From: DASUZD01 sp036377055 | GTDB lineage: Bacteria > Actinomycetota > Thermoleophilia > Gaiellales > Gaiellaceae | Direction of reading: 5' to 3' | DNA length: 27,872 nucleotides | Assembly: GCA_036377055.1 (NCBI GenBank) | Contig: DASUZD010000225.1 | Span: 1 to 27,872, forward strand | Shown here: piece after piece, positions 17,913 through 25,745 of the stretch | How the letters are laid out: every line of letters starts with the position of its first letter | Numbering within the stretch: the first letter of the stretch is position 1 | Position numbers and translations under genes: made by a program | Notes under the pieces: model-generated | What the model was told of the DNA's origin: nothing | Seen by the model: the letters and a program-made list of their open reading frames with translations, nothing else | Databases searched by the model: none

Positions 17913-18263
17913 CTAACCGCGAAGCCGCACCCCGCGGCGTCGCCTCTTGCTGACCTGTCTGGCGGCGGCGAGCAGTTGCTCGACCACGTCATCGGAGTCC
18001 TGTCGCTCGATGCAGACGGCGCAGGTCGGCTCGGGCGCGAAATCGGCGTCGGCAGGACCGCTCATGTAGTCACCGCACTGGGACGTGTCGATACCGCACA
18101 GCGTTTGCCCGACCTCGGCGCGAAGGTGAACCACACGATCGCGGTAGGGACGGAAAAACGATAGACCTGCTCTCCCCTTCAATGCCACAGCCCTCGTCAC
18201 GGCGGGGTGCGGGCCGTTGCTCCCGCCGCTTCGGGATGTGATACCCGGAGGCAGCGGTCTCAT
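17913..18263 (-). CDS. Small Cys-rich (possible zinc-ribbon) protein
   Basis: 116 residues from ATG 18263; an internal GTG at 18134 would give a product of about 73 residues beginning VHLRAEVG. The centre reads HLRAEVGQTLCG, then SQCGDYMSG, then EPTCAVCIERQ, so two Cys elements (TLCG and CAVC) could bind zinc. The pattern of HL..., a TLCG turn and a CxxC near the end resembles small actinobacterial zinc-finger-like proteins of unknown function. The C-terminus is basic (KRRRRG). No convincing Shine-Dalgarno precedes either start. It points toward the NRPS operon on the opposite strand and I see no functional link to it. The call rests on the Cys pattern alone. Confidence 0.45.
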   Translation of the reverse strand: MRPLPPGITSRSGGSNGPHPAVTRAVALKGRAGLSFFRPYRDRVVHLRAEVGQTLCGIDTSQCGDYMSGPADADFAPEPTCAVCIERQDSDDVVEQLLAAARQVSKRRRRGVRLRG

Positions 18264-18328
18264 AACGCGCCCACGCTGCGATCTTGAAACTGGCCTTCAA
18301 TCGTCGGGCTCGGCGCGGAACGCTCGCG

Positions 18329-18478
18329 ATGCCGCAACCCTCGAAGTGGCGGCCCGGGATGACGCTTGTCGCTTCGACCGGCCAGCTGTTCAAGGTCCTC
18401 ACCGTCGAGGCCGAGATGGAGGCAGACGAGTCGCCGGAGCGGATGAGCCTCCTTGGGTTTGGCGACGCCACGCCGTAG
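18329..18478 (+). CDS. Possible 49-residue hypothetical protein
   Basis: A short frame starting MPQPSKWRPGMTL and ending GFGDATP. Its composition (VLTVEAEMEADES) is protein-like and unlike the Arg/Ala-rich shadows typical of this DNA. A TTG at 18284 could extend it by 15 residues. There is no clear ribosome binding site and I do not recognise a family. It converges on the VOC gene that ends at 18489. Confidence 0.3.
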   Translation: MPQPSKWRPGMTLVASTGQLFKVLTVEAEMEADESPERMSLLGFGDATP

Positions 18479-18488
18479 CGATTCGCCT

Positions 18489-18878
18489 CTAGGTCGGCGG
18501 CCAGGCTCCGAGAGGAGCGCCGATCTCCCATTCATGACCGAACGGATCGATGATCCGGCCGAGCAGCCAGCCGTGCTCTTTGCTCACGGGCGATGACTCG
18601 GTCGCGCCGGCAGCGACCGCCTGCCGGACAACCCTGTCGGGATCTTCGACGACGAGCAACGTGCGGCTGGTCGCACCATCGATCGCGCGCGGGCTGAGGC
18701 GCTTCATCTGCGCTGAGGTCGGCGCGACCCAAAAGGCTGCCTCGCCCACCCCGAGCTGCGCGACGACGTCTTCGCCCGCGCCGATCCGATGAACGACCTT
18801 TGCGCCGAACGCTGCCTCGTAGAACTTGACCGCGTCTCCCGCATTTTCGACCCACAGCTCCGGCTGGATACTCGACAT
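18489..18878 (-). CDS. VOC (glyoxalase-fold) family protein
   Basis: 129 residues from ATG 18878, preceded by a GAGG box; the GTG codon just upstream would add one residue. The sequence has the pattern of PhnB/glyoxalase-like proteins: WVENAGDAVKFYEAAFG near the start, a central AAFWVAP strand, LLVVEDPDRVVRQAVAAGA, and the ending LGRIIDPFGHEWEIG. The family's beta-alpha-beta-beta-beta units form metal-dependent enzymes such as glyoxalases, dioxygenases and antibiotic-binding proteins. The substrate cannot be named. It is transcribed away from the MFS gene. A drug-binding role next to a biosynthetic cluster is possible, but the sequence looks more like the general PhnB-like group. Confidence 0.85.
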   Translation of the reverse strand: MSSIQPELWVENAGDAVKFYEAAFGAKVVHRIGAGEDVVAQLGVGEAAFWVAPTSAQMKRLSPRAIDGATSRTLLVVEDPDRVVRQAVAAGATESSPVSKEHGWLLGRIIDPFGHEWEIGAPLGAWPPT

Positions 18879-19159
18879 CACACCTCGCTCTCGTCGGTGG
18901 GTTGACCGGCTGAAGATTGCCCGGTTAGCCCTGCAGGGCCCGGTGGGAGAAGAGCGCGGCCAAGCAGACCGTGCGCCCGCGGGCCTCGTTAAGATCCCTG
19001 GCAGCCGATTGAAGGGTGGCTAGGGTTCCGCCAGCACCTGCTGGGTCAGGTCCGAGCGCCACGTAAAGCCGGGCTGACCGGCAGGCACCTATCGGGAGAA
19101 AAGCCCTGGGGGAGGTAGGTCGGCGCGCAGGAGCGTGCCATCCCTCCCAAGGAGTCCCG

Positions 19160-20413
19160 ATGGAGCCGATTCCACCCGAGCCCTTTTCGGCAGCCTTGCG
19201 GCGTCGCTTGGCCGCTTCCGTGCCGAGTCGCCGCCCAGTTCAAGCCGTCCTCGCGATGCCGCATGTGAAAGCCCTCGCCGGCGCGTCCTTTGTCGCGCGG
19301 CTGCCGCGCGGCATGGCATCGCTGGCAGTCGTTCTCCTCGTGCACGAGGCAAGCGGCTCCTATGCTGTCGCTGGCGGCGCGGCGGGCGCGATGGCAATCG
19401 GCGATGCCGCGATCTCACCGATCCAAGGTCGGCTGATCGATCGCCTTGGCCAGCGTCGCGTTCTCTTGCCTTCGGCGGTGTTCTACCTGCTCGTGTTGTG
19501 TGTGCTGGCCACCGCGGCCGCGGCGCACTGGCCACCGGCGCTGATGATCGGTCTCGCGGCTGTCGGCGGCATGGCCTACCCGCCGATCTCGGCCAGCATG
19601 AAAACCCTGTGGCCGGTGCTCGTCGGCGGCGAACTCCTGCAGACGGCCTACGCGATCGAGTCCCTTATCCAGCAGTCTTTCTTCTTCCTCGGACCGCTGC
19701 TGGTCGCGGCGCTGGTCGCTGTCGGCTCACCGGCAGCCGCCGTGATCGCAACTGGTGCATTCGCGCTTGCCGGCACGATCGGCTTCGTCGCTTCTCCGGC
19801 CTCGCGCGCCTGGCGCGGCGGCGGCCGAAAGCGGTCTCGGACCGGAGCTCTGGCTCACGGCGGCGTACGCCTGATCGTCGCTGTGACTGTGACACAGAGC
19901 GTCGTCTTTGGGACGCTCTATGTCGCGGTTCCAGCCTTCGCCGCGCGGCACGGCAACGCGAACGCCGCCGGCGTGCTGCTCGCGGTCATGAACGTCGGCG
20001 CGCTCGCCGGCGGACTGGTCGGCGCGTCGCGGCTGACGTCGCAGCGAGCCGTCAACCGCTACCTACGGCTGTCGGCGCTTCTCGCCGTCAGCATCGCGCC
20101 GCTGCTGCTCGCGCGCTCGCTCGCAACGATGGGCCTGCTGCTCGCCGTGGCCGGACTGTTCGTAGCGCCAACGGCGGCCGCAAGCTACGTCCTCGTCGAG
20201 CTCGTCAGTCCCCACGGCTACCGCACCGAGGCCTTCACCTGGATGAGCACCGCCGTCGCCGTCGGCGGCGCACTCGGATCGACGATCGCCGGCGCCTTGA
20301 CCGACCACGCCAGCGTCGAAGCGACGCTCCTTTTCGCCGTCGTCAGCTGCGGCGCCGGCGCAACCGCCGTCTTCGCCGCGCACGACTGGCTTCAACGAGA
20401 GGCGCTGCGGTGA
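19160..20413 (+). CDS. Major facilitator superfamily transporter
   Basis: 417 residues, with AAGGAG five bases before ATG. About twelve hydrophobic segments alternate with short charged loops. The cytoplasmic loop after the second or third helix reads GRLIDRLGQRRVLLPSA, the MFS motif A (G-x-x-x-D-R-x-G-R/Q-R-x). A basic central loop (near GGGRKRSRTG) separates two six-helix halves. MFS proteins move small solutes across the inner membrane using ion gradients. The substrate is not readable from sequence; an efflux role is plausible because an NRPS cluster lies 1.4 kb upstream, but the unrelated VOC gene between them runs the other way. It has its own ribosome binding site and probably its own promoter in the 18882-19159 gap. 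Confidence 0.85.
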   Translation: MEPIPPEPFSAALRRRLAASVPSRRPVQAVLAMPHVKALAGASFVARLPRGMASLAVVLLVHEASGSYAVAGGAAGAMAIGDAAISPIQGRLIDRLGQRRVLLPSAVFYLLVLCVLATAAAAHWPPALMIGLAAVGGMAYPPISASMKTLWPVLVGGELLQTAYAIESLIQQSFFFLGPLLVAALVAVGSPAAAVIATGAFALAGTIGFVASPASRAWRGGGRKRSRTGALAHGGVRLIVAVTVTQSVVFGTLYVAVPAFAARHGNANAAGVLLAVMNVGALAGGLVGASRLTSQRAVNRYLRLSALLAVSIAPLLLARSLATMGLLLAVAGLFVAPTAAASYVLVELVSPHGYRTEAFTWMSTAVAVGGALGSTIAGALTDHASVEATLLFAVVSCGAGATAVFAAHDWLQREALR

Positions 20414-20678
20414 CGGACCCGTCAACGATCTCTCGGCGCGGGCTCGTCGGCCAGCAGCTCGACCCGCGGCGCGAAGTAGTTGACCGGCGGGTCGCCGGCA
20501 CCTTCTCACGGCTGGCGGGCGGCTCGAGGGCGATCCGGCCGCGCCGACGTGATCGGTTCGCCTCTGCTTGCCGAGCAGGCGTTCGAGGGTGAGCGCGTCT
20601 GCGCGCTCGAACCTCGGTTGCAAGCCTGCTTGCAGAACAACCACATGATCCGCGAGAACCTTCCGATCTGCAGGGGGA
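20414..20678. other. Gene-free stretch after the MFS gene
   Basis: I see no convincing coding frame here. It contains two inverted repeats, listed separately. Together with the tRNA-like fragment that follows, the gap between the MFS and clpP stop codons is 397 bases. Confidence 0.6.
20581..20612. terminator. Nested inverted repeat, possible transcription terminator
   Basis: GAGCGCG (20591-20597) pairs perfectly with CGCGCTC (20602-20608) across a TCTG loop. The outer arms GTTCGAG and CTCGAAC form an alternative pairing. A second 7-bp hairpin, TGCAAGC-CT-GCTTGCA, follows at 20619-20634. Neither is followed by a U-tract, so terminator function is only suggested by the position downstream of the MFS gene. 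Confidence 0.3.
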
Positions 20679-20767
20679 TTCTTCGAGCGGAGCGGTGCAG
20701 GAGTCGAACCTACCCAGCCTGGGGCTGCCAGACCTCAGCGGTTTTGAAGATCTTCGGTGCTGGTCAT
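20679..20767 (-). repeat. tRNA-Sec-like 3' half, copy 1
   Basis: Read on the minus strand this stretch contains, in order, the UCA anticodon context CTTCAAAACC, GAGGTCTGG, a long variable-arm hairpin CAGCC-CCA-GGCTG, the T-arm GTAGGTTCGACTCCTGC and an acceptor 3' strand ACCGCTCC. That layout is diagnostic of selenocysteine tRNA. Positions 20679-20750 match 26170-26241 at 69 of 72 bases without gaps (my own count). No matching 5' half follows: there is no complement of the acceptor at the right distance and the bases before the anticodon loop do not pair. It is therefore a fragment. It lies just downstream of clpP on the same strand. The stretch 20757-20767 is shared only with copy 2. Confidence 0.75.
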
Positions 20768-20810
20768 GCGTCGCGATCGGGTTCAGGCGCCCCGCGAGAT
20801 ACTGGCTGGG

Positions 20811-21395
20811 TCAGCGGTGCGTGATGACGCGGTCGATGATTCCGTACTCGCGCGCTTCCTCGGGCGTCATGAAGTAGTCGCGCTCCATGTCCTTCGAGAC
20901 GCGCTCGAGCGGCTGGCCGGTGTGCTCGGCGATGATCTCTTCCAAGCGCCGCTTGACGTTGATCACTTCGCGGGCTTGGATCTCGATGTCGCTTGCCTGT
21001 CCTTCGAAGCCGCCGGTGAGCTGGTGGATCAGCAGCTTCGCGTTGGGGAGCGCCATCCGCTTCCCCTTCGTGCCCGCGGCGAGGAGCAGGGCGCCCATCG
21101 ACATCGCCACCCCGACGCAGATCGTCTGGATGTCGGGCCTGACGAACCGCATGGCGTCGTAGATCGTGAGCCCGGCGTAGACCGAGCCACCGGGCGAGTT
21201 GATGTAGATCGAGATGTCCCGGTCGGGCTCCTCTGACTCGAGGTGCAGAAGCTCGGCGACGACGAGGTTTGCGATCTGGTCGTCGACTGGCACGCCGAGG
21301 AAGATGATTCGATCCCTGAGCAGGCGCGAGTAGATGTCGAACGCGCGCTCCCCGCGCGAGTCCTGCTCGATCACCATCGGGATGAGCGGGCTCAC
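20811..21395 (-). CDS. clpP: ATP-dependent Clp protease proteolytic subunit
   Basis: 194 residues from GTG 21395, chosen because the family begins close to S-P-L-I-P-M-V-I-E-Q; ATG 21377 is the alternative. The upstream open frame is not ClpP-like. The protease fold is complete: FDIYSRLLRDRIIFLG near the N-terminus, YINSPGGSV, the catalytic Ser 99 in GVAMSMGA, His 124 in LLIHQLTGG and Asp 173 in ERDYFMTPEEA. ClpP forms a tetradecameric barrel fed by ClpX or ClpC. The lack of a partner ClpP paralogue or clpX next door is unusual: actinobacterial clpP genes often sit in clpP1-clpP2 and clpX clusters. It is divergent from carD across 187 bases, and a tRNA-Sec-like fragment follows its stop. Confidence 0.95.
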   Translation of the reverse strand: MSPLIPMVIEQDSRGERAFDIYSRLLRDRIIFLGVPVDDQIANLVVAELLHLESEEPDRDISIYINSPGGSVYAGLTIYDAMRFVRPDIQTICVGVAMSMGALLLAAGTKGKRMALPNAKLLIHQLTGGFEGQASDIEIQAREVINVKRRLEEIIAEHTGQPLERVSKDMERDYFMTPEEAREYGIIDRVITHR

Positions 21396-21582
21396 GGAGG
21401 TTCCATAGCACAGCGACTGTCTGGGCTGGGTAGCGAGGTGACGCGTCCAGGTCTTGAGCGCGGGCGTTCGAGAACGCCGCACTTTGCGGTCTATCTCTCG
21501 ACGATTCGTACGCCTTGCCCGCAAAAGGGCCTGGTCATCGGGCGGCCCTCGGAGCTTTTGCGAAGCCGCTACCCTCGCCCTG

Positions 21583-22086
21583 ATGAGACTGGCAGTCGGG
21601 GACATGGTCGTGTACGCCTCGCATGGGGCGGGGCATGTGGCAGCCAGGGAGAGAAGAGTCGTCCTCGGCACGCGGCAAGAGGTGGTCGTGCTCGCGCTCG
21701 CGGGCGGCCTCTCGGTGGAGCTGCCGATGGAGCGCGCGCACGAGCTGCTGCGACCGCTGGCCAGCGAGGCGGACTTGTCGCGGGTGCAGAAGACCCTGGG
21801 CGCAGTTCACGTCGTCAGCGGGGATCCCTGGCTCAAGCGCCGGAGGGACTCGCAAGCGAAGCTGACGGGTGGCGATCCCGTCGAGCTCGCCGAGATCATC
21901 CGTGACAGCGCGCATCGCGAGTGGACGTTGCCGGCTAAAGGGACCAGATCGCAACTCTCTCAGGCCGAAAAGGAGCTCTTCGTGAAGGCACGCCAGCTCC
22001 TCTCGAATGAGATTGCCCTCGCACGAGGCGTGGAGCCGGCGGAAGCGGACGCCTGGATCGACGAGCAACTCACGAGAGCCGGCTGA
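21583..22086 (+). CDS. carD: CarD-family transcriptional regulator
   Basis: 167 residues from ATG 21583. The N-terminus VGDMVVYASHGAGHVAARE is the CarD/TRCF RNA-polymerase-interaction (Tudor-like) domain, here about residues 1-60. The rest is a helical DNA-binding domain (ELAEIIRDSAHRE, QAEKELFVKARQLLSNEIA, EPAEADAWIDEQL). CarD proteins bind the RNA polymerase beta subunit and stabilise the open promoter complex, controlling rRNA and housekeeping genes. No Shine-Dalgarno is visible and the upstream frame lacks family similarity, so the mRNA may be leaderless. It is divergent from clpP. The RVQKTLGAV... segment and length fit a complete protein. Confidence 0.9.
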   Translation: MRLAVGDMVVYASHGAGHVAARERRVVLGTRQEVVVLALAGGLSVELPMERAHELLRPLASEADLSRVQKTLGAVHVVSGDPWLKRRRDSQAKLTGGDPVELAEIIRDSAHREWTLPAKGTRSQLSQAEKELFVKARQLLSNEIALARGVEPAEADAWIDEQLTRAG

Positions 22087-22157
22087 CCAGCCAGGGAGCG
22101 GATCTCGCGCTCCCACTCCGCCAGCTGTGCGAGTCGTCGGCAAGTGCGCCTTCCGAA

Positions 22158-22185
22158 CCAACCGCGAAGGTGGATTCGCGGTTGG
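22158..22185. terminator. Perfect 11-bp inverted repeat after carD
   Basis: CCAACCGCGAA (22158-22168) and TTCGCGGTTGG (22175-22185) are exact complements around the 6-base loop GGTGGA, about 70 bases after the carD stop. The stem is strong but no T-run follows, so it may be a terminator or an unrelated palindromic element next to tRNA-like copy 2. Confidence 0.4.
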
Positions 22186-22212
22186 CTGTCGAGGCCGTCG
22201 CGCGGGAGGGCT

Positions 22213-22299
22213 GAGCGGAGCGGCGCGGCGCAGGGTCGAACCTACCCAGCCTGGGGCTGCCAGCCCTCACCGGGTGTGAAGTCTTAGTGTGCTGGTCAT
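22213..22299 (-). repeat. tRNA-Sec-like 3' half, copy 2 (diverged)
   Basis: It shares 29 identical bases with copy 1 (22235-22263 against 20703-20731), covering the T-arm and long variable arm. It differs in the anticodon loop (CTTCACACC) and lacks one base in the T-arm (TTCGACCC), so it cannot be a functional tRNA. It also shares an 11-base stretch GTGCTGGTCAT (22289-22299) with copy 1 beyond the tRNA-like part, on the side where copy 3 differs. Copies 1 and 2 therefore seem to share a history distinct from copy 3. Confidence 0.65.
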
Positions 22300-22612
22300 C
22301 GAGACCAGTGCGGTAACCGCGTTGGCGCGAGACGTGAGGGGATGCGCGGCGCACGTGCTCGCCGATTCGCCTAGCGTGTCCGGGGATGGTGTTTGCCTTC
22401 GAGCCGATGACGCCGGCCGAGTTGCGCGAGATGAACCGGTGGCGGCGGTCGCGCGCGCCGGTTGCGCGGGCGGCAACGACGCGCCAGAGGGCCGTGCGGT
22501 GCCGGCCGCCGCGGTCGTCCCGGTACGAGGATCGTTTGGATGCAGGCGACGCCCCGTGTCCCCATTAACCGTTGCTCGCCGGCGCGCCAAAAGCGGTTGA
22601 CCGACTAGGTTT
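22300..22612. other. Gene-free stretch before the desaturase
   Basis: No supported gene. A 60-codon frame at 22386-22568 is Arg-rich and shadow-like after its first 25 codons. The desaturase ribosome binding site follows at 22614-22619. The total gap between carD and the desaturase is 539 bases. Confidence 0.5.
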
Positions 22613-22625
22613 CGGAGGGCGCCTT

Positions 22626-23567
22626 GTGACCGAGCAGACGGTAAGCACACCGGTAGCGACAGTTCGGCCCCGCACGAGCCGGATCAGCCAGGCCGTGACG
22701 CTCGTCGCCGTCGTCGTTCCGCCGCTCGGGATCCTCTCGGCGATGGGTCTGCTCTGGGGAGTCGCGTTCCACTGGATCGACCTCTTCGTGCTCGCCGGCT
22801 TCTACGTCCTCTGCGCCTTCGGCACGACGATCGGCTTCCACCGCTACTTCACCCACCGTGGCTTCAGCGCGCGCAAGCCTGTGGAGGCGGCGCTCGCGAT
22901 CCTCGGCTGCATGACGATGCAGGGCCCGCTCACCCAGTGGGTCACCGACCATCGCAAGCACCACGCGCTCTCGGATCAGCCGGGCGACCCGCACTCGCCC
23001 CATGTCGGCCACGGCGAGGGCGCGTGGGGAGCCGTGCGCGGCTTCGTGCACGCGCATGTGGGCTGGCTGTTCGACAATCTCGGGATGGAGCAGGGCCGGG
23101 AGTACGGGAAGGATCTCTACGAGAACCGGCTCGTCCGCACGATCGACCGCCTCTACGTTCTCTGGGTTGTCCTGACGCTCGGGCTGCCCTTCCTGATTGG
23201 CTATGCCGTCGGCGACACCCTCGCCGCCGGCTTCGAGGCGCTCGTCTGGGGCGGCCTGATCCGCATCTTCTGCTACCAGCACGCCACCTTCAGCGTGAAC
23301 TCGATCTGCCACATGTTCGGGCGCAAGGACTACCGCTCTCGCGACGAGGCCCGGAACAACTGGCTCGTGGCGCTGCTCGTTTTCGGCGAGGGCTGGCACA
23401 ACAACCACCATGCGTTCCCGAGCTCGGCGCGTCACGGGCTCCGCCACTGGCAGGTCGACGTCTCGTGGTGGGTGATCCGCGGTCTCGAGAAGCTCCGTCT
23501 CGTCTGGGACGTGAAGGTGCCGGACGAGCGGCAGCTCCACCGCCGCGCTCAGCCCGCCAAGGTCTGA
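22626..23567 (+). CDS. Stearoyl-CoA/acyl-lipid delta-9-type fatty acid desaturase
   Basis: 313 residues from GTG 22626, with GGAGGG six bases upstream. The three histidine boxes of membrane di-iron desaturases are present: HRYFTH (72-77), HRKHH (109-113) and HNNHH (258-262, within GEGWHNNHHAFP). Hydrophobic segments lie near residues 22-45, 50-70 and 175-212, as expected for an integral membrane enzyme. Family members use O2 and electrons from a ferredoxin or cytochrome partner to insert a cis double bond in fatty acyl chains, commonly at carbon 9. No reductase or ferredoxin gene is adjacent. It converges on the alpha/beta hydrolase gene, their 3' ends overlapping by 19 bases, and shares a segment with a FabF-type ketosynthase. 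Confidence 0.95.
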   Translation: MTEQTVSTPVATVRPRTSRISQAVTLVAVVVPPLGILSAMGLLWGVAFHWIDLFVLAGFYVLCAFGTTIGFHRYFTHRGFSARKPVEAALAILGCMTMQGPLTQWVTDHRKHHALSDQPGDPHSPHVGHGEGAWGAVRGFVHAHVGWLFDNLGMEQGREYGKDLYENRLVRTIDRLYVLWVVLTLGLPFLIGYAVGDTLAAGFEALVWGGLIRIFCYQHATFSVNSICHMFGRKDYRSRDEARNNWLVALLVFGEGWHNNHHAFPSSARHGLRHWQVDVSWWVIRGLEKLRLVWDVKVPDERQLHRRAQPAKV

Positions 23568-24259
23568 AACCGCGCCAGCTCGAGCGAGACGGCGTCCGCC
23601 CAGCGCCCTGCACGCGGGAACGGGATCGGAGCTCCCCAGCGCGCGCGGAACGCGACCCCATGCACCGCCCTCGGAATGAGCGTGTAGCTGCCCTCCACGC
23701 CCAGAGCCAGCGCGCGCTCGTAGCCCAGGCGCGAGCTGCCTGGACTGACGCCCGGGAGGCCGGGGAGCCAGCGGTCGAGCTGTCCCTGGATGACGGCGAA
23801 CCGTCGCCCGATGAGCGGCTCGAGCCGGAGCCGCTCCGGGATCCACGGCGCCAGGCCGACGACCTCCTCGACGGACGGGTGGTCGGCCACGCCGATCGCG
23901 ACCGCACCGCCCATCGAGAAGCCGAGCAGGATCGTCCGGGGCGCTGCGGTCTCGCCTATGGCGGCCTGCGCGTCCGCCACGCACCAATCCATCCGCTTCC
24001 ATGACTTGATCCGGTAGCGCACCTCCGCGAAGCCGAGCTTCGGGAAACGCGGCGCAAGCCGTCGGACGAGCCATTCGAGCGTCGCGCTCCACGTGCCCTC
24101 CACCTCGCTGCCCTGACCGCCGTTCACGCACACCACGGCGGCCCGGTCGGTCGGGCCGGTTACGCGCATCTCTGCACCTGTGGCCAGCTGGCGTCTGAGC
24201 GGCACGGCGTTGCTCGAGTCACCGGGCATGCGCCGAACAATGACTGATCCGCTGGCCAT
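23549..24259 (-). CDS. Alpha/beta-hydrolase-fold protein
   Basis: 236 residues from ATG 24259; ATG 24229 and ATG 24169 are alternative starts. The core reads AAVVCVNGG (first strand and oxyanion loop), then ILLGFSMGGAVAIG with the nucleophile elbow G-F-S-M-G, EVVGLAPWIPERL, and a late VHGVAF that should carry the catalytic His. Alpha/beta hydrolases of this size include esterases, thioesterases and lipases; no specific substrate can be assigned. It lies about 200 bases downstream of the fabF-like gene on the same strand, so the two may be cotranscribed, and its 3' end overlaps that of the desaturase. A lipid or acyl-ester substrate would fit those neighbours but this is inference. Confidence 0.8.
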   Translation of the reverse strand: MASGSVIVRRMPGDSSNAVPLRRQLATGAEMRVTGPTDRAAVVCVNGGQGSEVEGTWSATLEWLVRRLAPRFPKLGFAEVRYRIKSWKRMDWCVADAQAAIGETAAPRTILLGFSMGGAVAIGVADHPSVEEVVGLAPWIPERLRLEPLIGRRFAVIQGQLDRWLPGLPGVSPGSSRLGYERALALGVEGSYTLIPRAVHGVAFRARWGAPIPFPRAGRWADAVSLELARFQTLAG

Positions 24260-24467
24260 TTCCGTTCCCCGAGGACGAGCAGCCGCCGTTCCCCGCGGCG
24301 GACCTCCGGGCCGACGTCGAGGCACTCCGCGCGCTCGTGCGCGGGATCGAGCAAGGCCATGCCCAGCTGCAGCATGGCTGTCGCATTTCCCAGCAGAGGC
24401 CCACAGCTGCGCGCAGGGCGGGGTTCGAGCGCAGACGTGCGCTGATCGATATTGCGCGCGCACTCAG

Positions 24468-25745
24468 CTAAACGGTGTGGGTTGGCAAGGCTCTTGCGCT
24501 GGGGGGCGGGTACTCCTGCAGGATGAGGGCGGTGTTGTGGCCGCCGAAGCCGAGGCTGTTGCTGAGCGCGACGTGGATCTGGAGTCGGCGCGACTCGTTG
24601 GGCACGCAATCGAGTGCGCAGCGAGGGTCGGGCTGTTCGTGGTTGATCGTCGGGGGAGCGACGTCTTCGGCGACCGCGAGGGCCGTGAAGGCTGCCTCGA
24701 TCGCGCCTGCTGCTCCGAGGCAGTGGCCAGTAGCGCCTTTCGTCGAGGAGGTTGGGGTCGTGCGTGCCTTCTGCGCGCCGAGCGCGAGCTGGAGCGCCCG
24801 CGCCTCGAGTTCGTCTCCGACGGGTGTCGAGGTGGCGTGGGCGTTCACGTAGTCGACCTGTTCGGGCGCGATGCCGGCGTCGGCGAGCGCGGCACCGATC
24901 GCGCGTGCCCCGCCTTCGCCGAGCGGGTCGGGCTCGGTGATGTGGAACGAGTCCGAGCTGAGGCCGTAGCCGGCGAGCTCGACGTAGACACGGGCGCCGC
25001 GGGCACGCGCGTGGTCTGCTTCTTCGAGCACGAGGACGGCGGCGCCTTCGCCCATCACGAAGCCGTCGCGGTCGGCGTCGAAGGGGCGGCTGGCGCGAGC
25101 GGGATCCTGATTGCGGCGTGAGAGCGCGCGCAGGGCGGCGAAGCCGGCGAGCGAGAGCTCGCTGATCCCCGCCTCGGCGCCGCCGCAGAGCATGACCTCG
25201 GCACGCCCGAGCCGGATCGCGTCGTAGCCGTCGCCGATCGCCATCGCCGAGGCCGCGCAGGCGGCGCAGGGCGCGCACAAAGGGCCGCGGGTGCCGAGCT
25301 CGAGCGAGACGGCGGCGGCCGCCATGTTGGGCAAGAACGCCTCGACCCAACTGTGCTCGATGCGGCCGGACTCGAGCAGCTCCCCGTAGGAGGACTCGAG
25401 ACTCGAGAGGCCGCCCTGCGCCGTCCCGATCGACGCACCGACGCGCTCCGACTCGCCCGCGATCTGCAGCCCGGCATCGGCCTCGGCCATCCGCGCGGCG
25501 GCGACCGCGAACTGGGCAACGCGATCGAGACGGTCGAGCGCCTCTGGGTCGAGCCAGCGTTCCGGCTCGAACTCTGACGCCTCACAGGCGATCCGCACCG
25601 GCTGCCCGTCGGCCGGAAAGGCGGTCAGCGGCCCAGCACCGCTCTCCCCCGCCAGCAGCCGCCGCCAACTGGTCGGCAGATCCGCGCCGAGGGGCGTCAC
25701 AGCGCCCAGACCGGTGACGACCACGCGCCGCTGCTCGCAGCTCAT
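24468..25745 (-). CDS. fabF: Beta-ketoacyl-ACP synthase II (FabF-type)
   Basis: 425 residues from ATG 25745, with GGTGGAG just upstream. It starts with RRVVVTGLGAVTPLG, the usual opening of KAS II. The Cys-His-His triad is complete: Cys 163 in PCAACAAS, His 303 in NAHATSTPVGD and His 341 in STKGATGHCLG, with the Lys of the latter motif at 336 and the gating NSLGFGGHN near 396-404. The enzyme elongates acyl-ACP with malonyl-ACP in fatty acid synthesis. The Cys region (GPLCAPCAACAAS) has two further Cys and lacks the common T-A-C-T-S form, so this may be a secondary, specialised KAS rather than the housekeeping FabF; a polyketide-type ketosynthase is less likely given its length and solitary position. 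No fabD, fabG or acpP is nearby. Confidence 0.92.
   Translation of the reverse strand: MSCEQRRVVVTGLGAVTPLGADLPTSWRRLLAGESGAGPLTAFPADGQPVRIACEASEFEPERWLDPEALDRLDRVAQFAVAAARMAEADAGLQIAGESERVGASIGTAQGGLSSLESSYGELLESGRIEHSWVEAFLPNMAAAAVSLELGTRGPLCAPCAACAASAMAIGDGYDAIRLGRAEVMLCGGAEAGISELSLAGFAALRALSRRNQDPARASRPFDADRDGFVMGEGAAVLVLEEADHARARGARVYVELAGYGLSSDSFHITEPDPLGEGGARAIGAALADAGIAPEQVDYVNAHATSTPVGDELEARALQLALGAQKARTTPTSSTKGATGHCLGAAGAIEAAFTALAVAEDVAPPTINHEQPDPRCALDCVPNESRRLQIHVALSNSLGFGGHNTALILQEYPPPSARALPTHTV

Noticed and set aside
18902..18930. TTGACC-N17-TTAGCC as a promoter for the MFS gene
   Set aside because: The -10 match is poor and the distance to the start is over 200 bases; too weak to list.
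21396..21671. N-terminal extension of ClpP
   Set aside because: Low-complexity Arg/Thr-rich residues without ClpP similarity, overlapping the carD start region.
22386..22568. 60-codon plus-strand frame between carD and the desaturase
   Set aside because: The start looks reasonable (MVFAFEPMTPAELREMN) but the rest is Arg/Ala-rich with no ribosome binding site. I could not support it.
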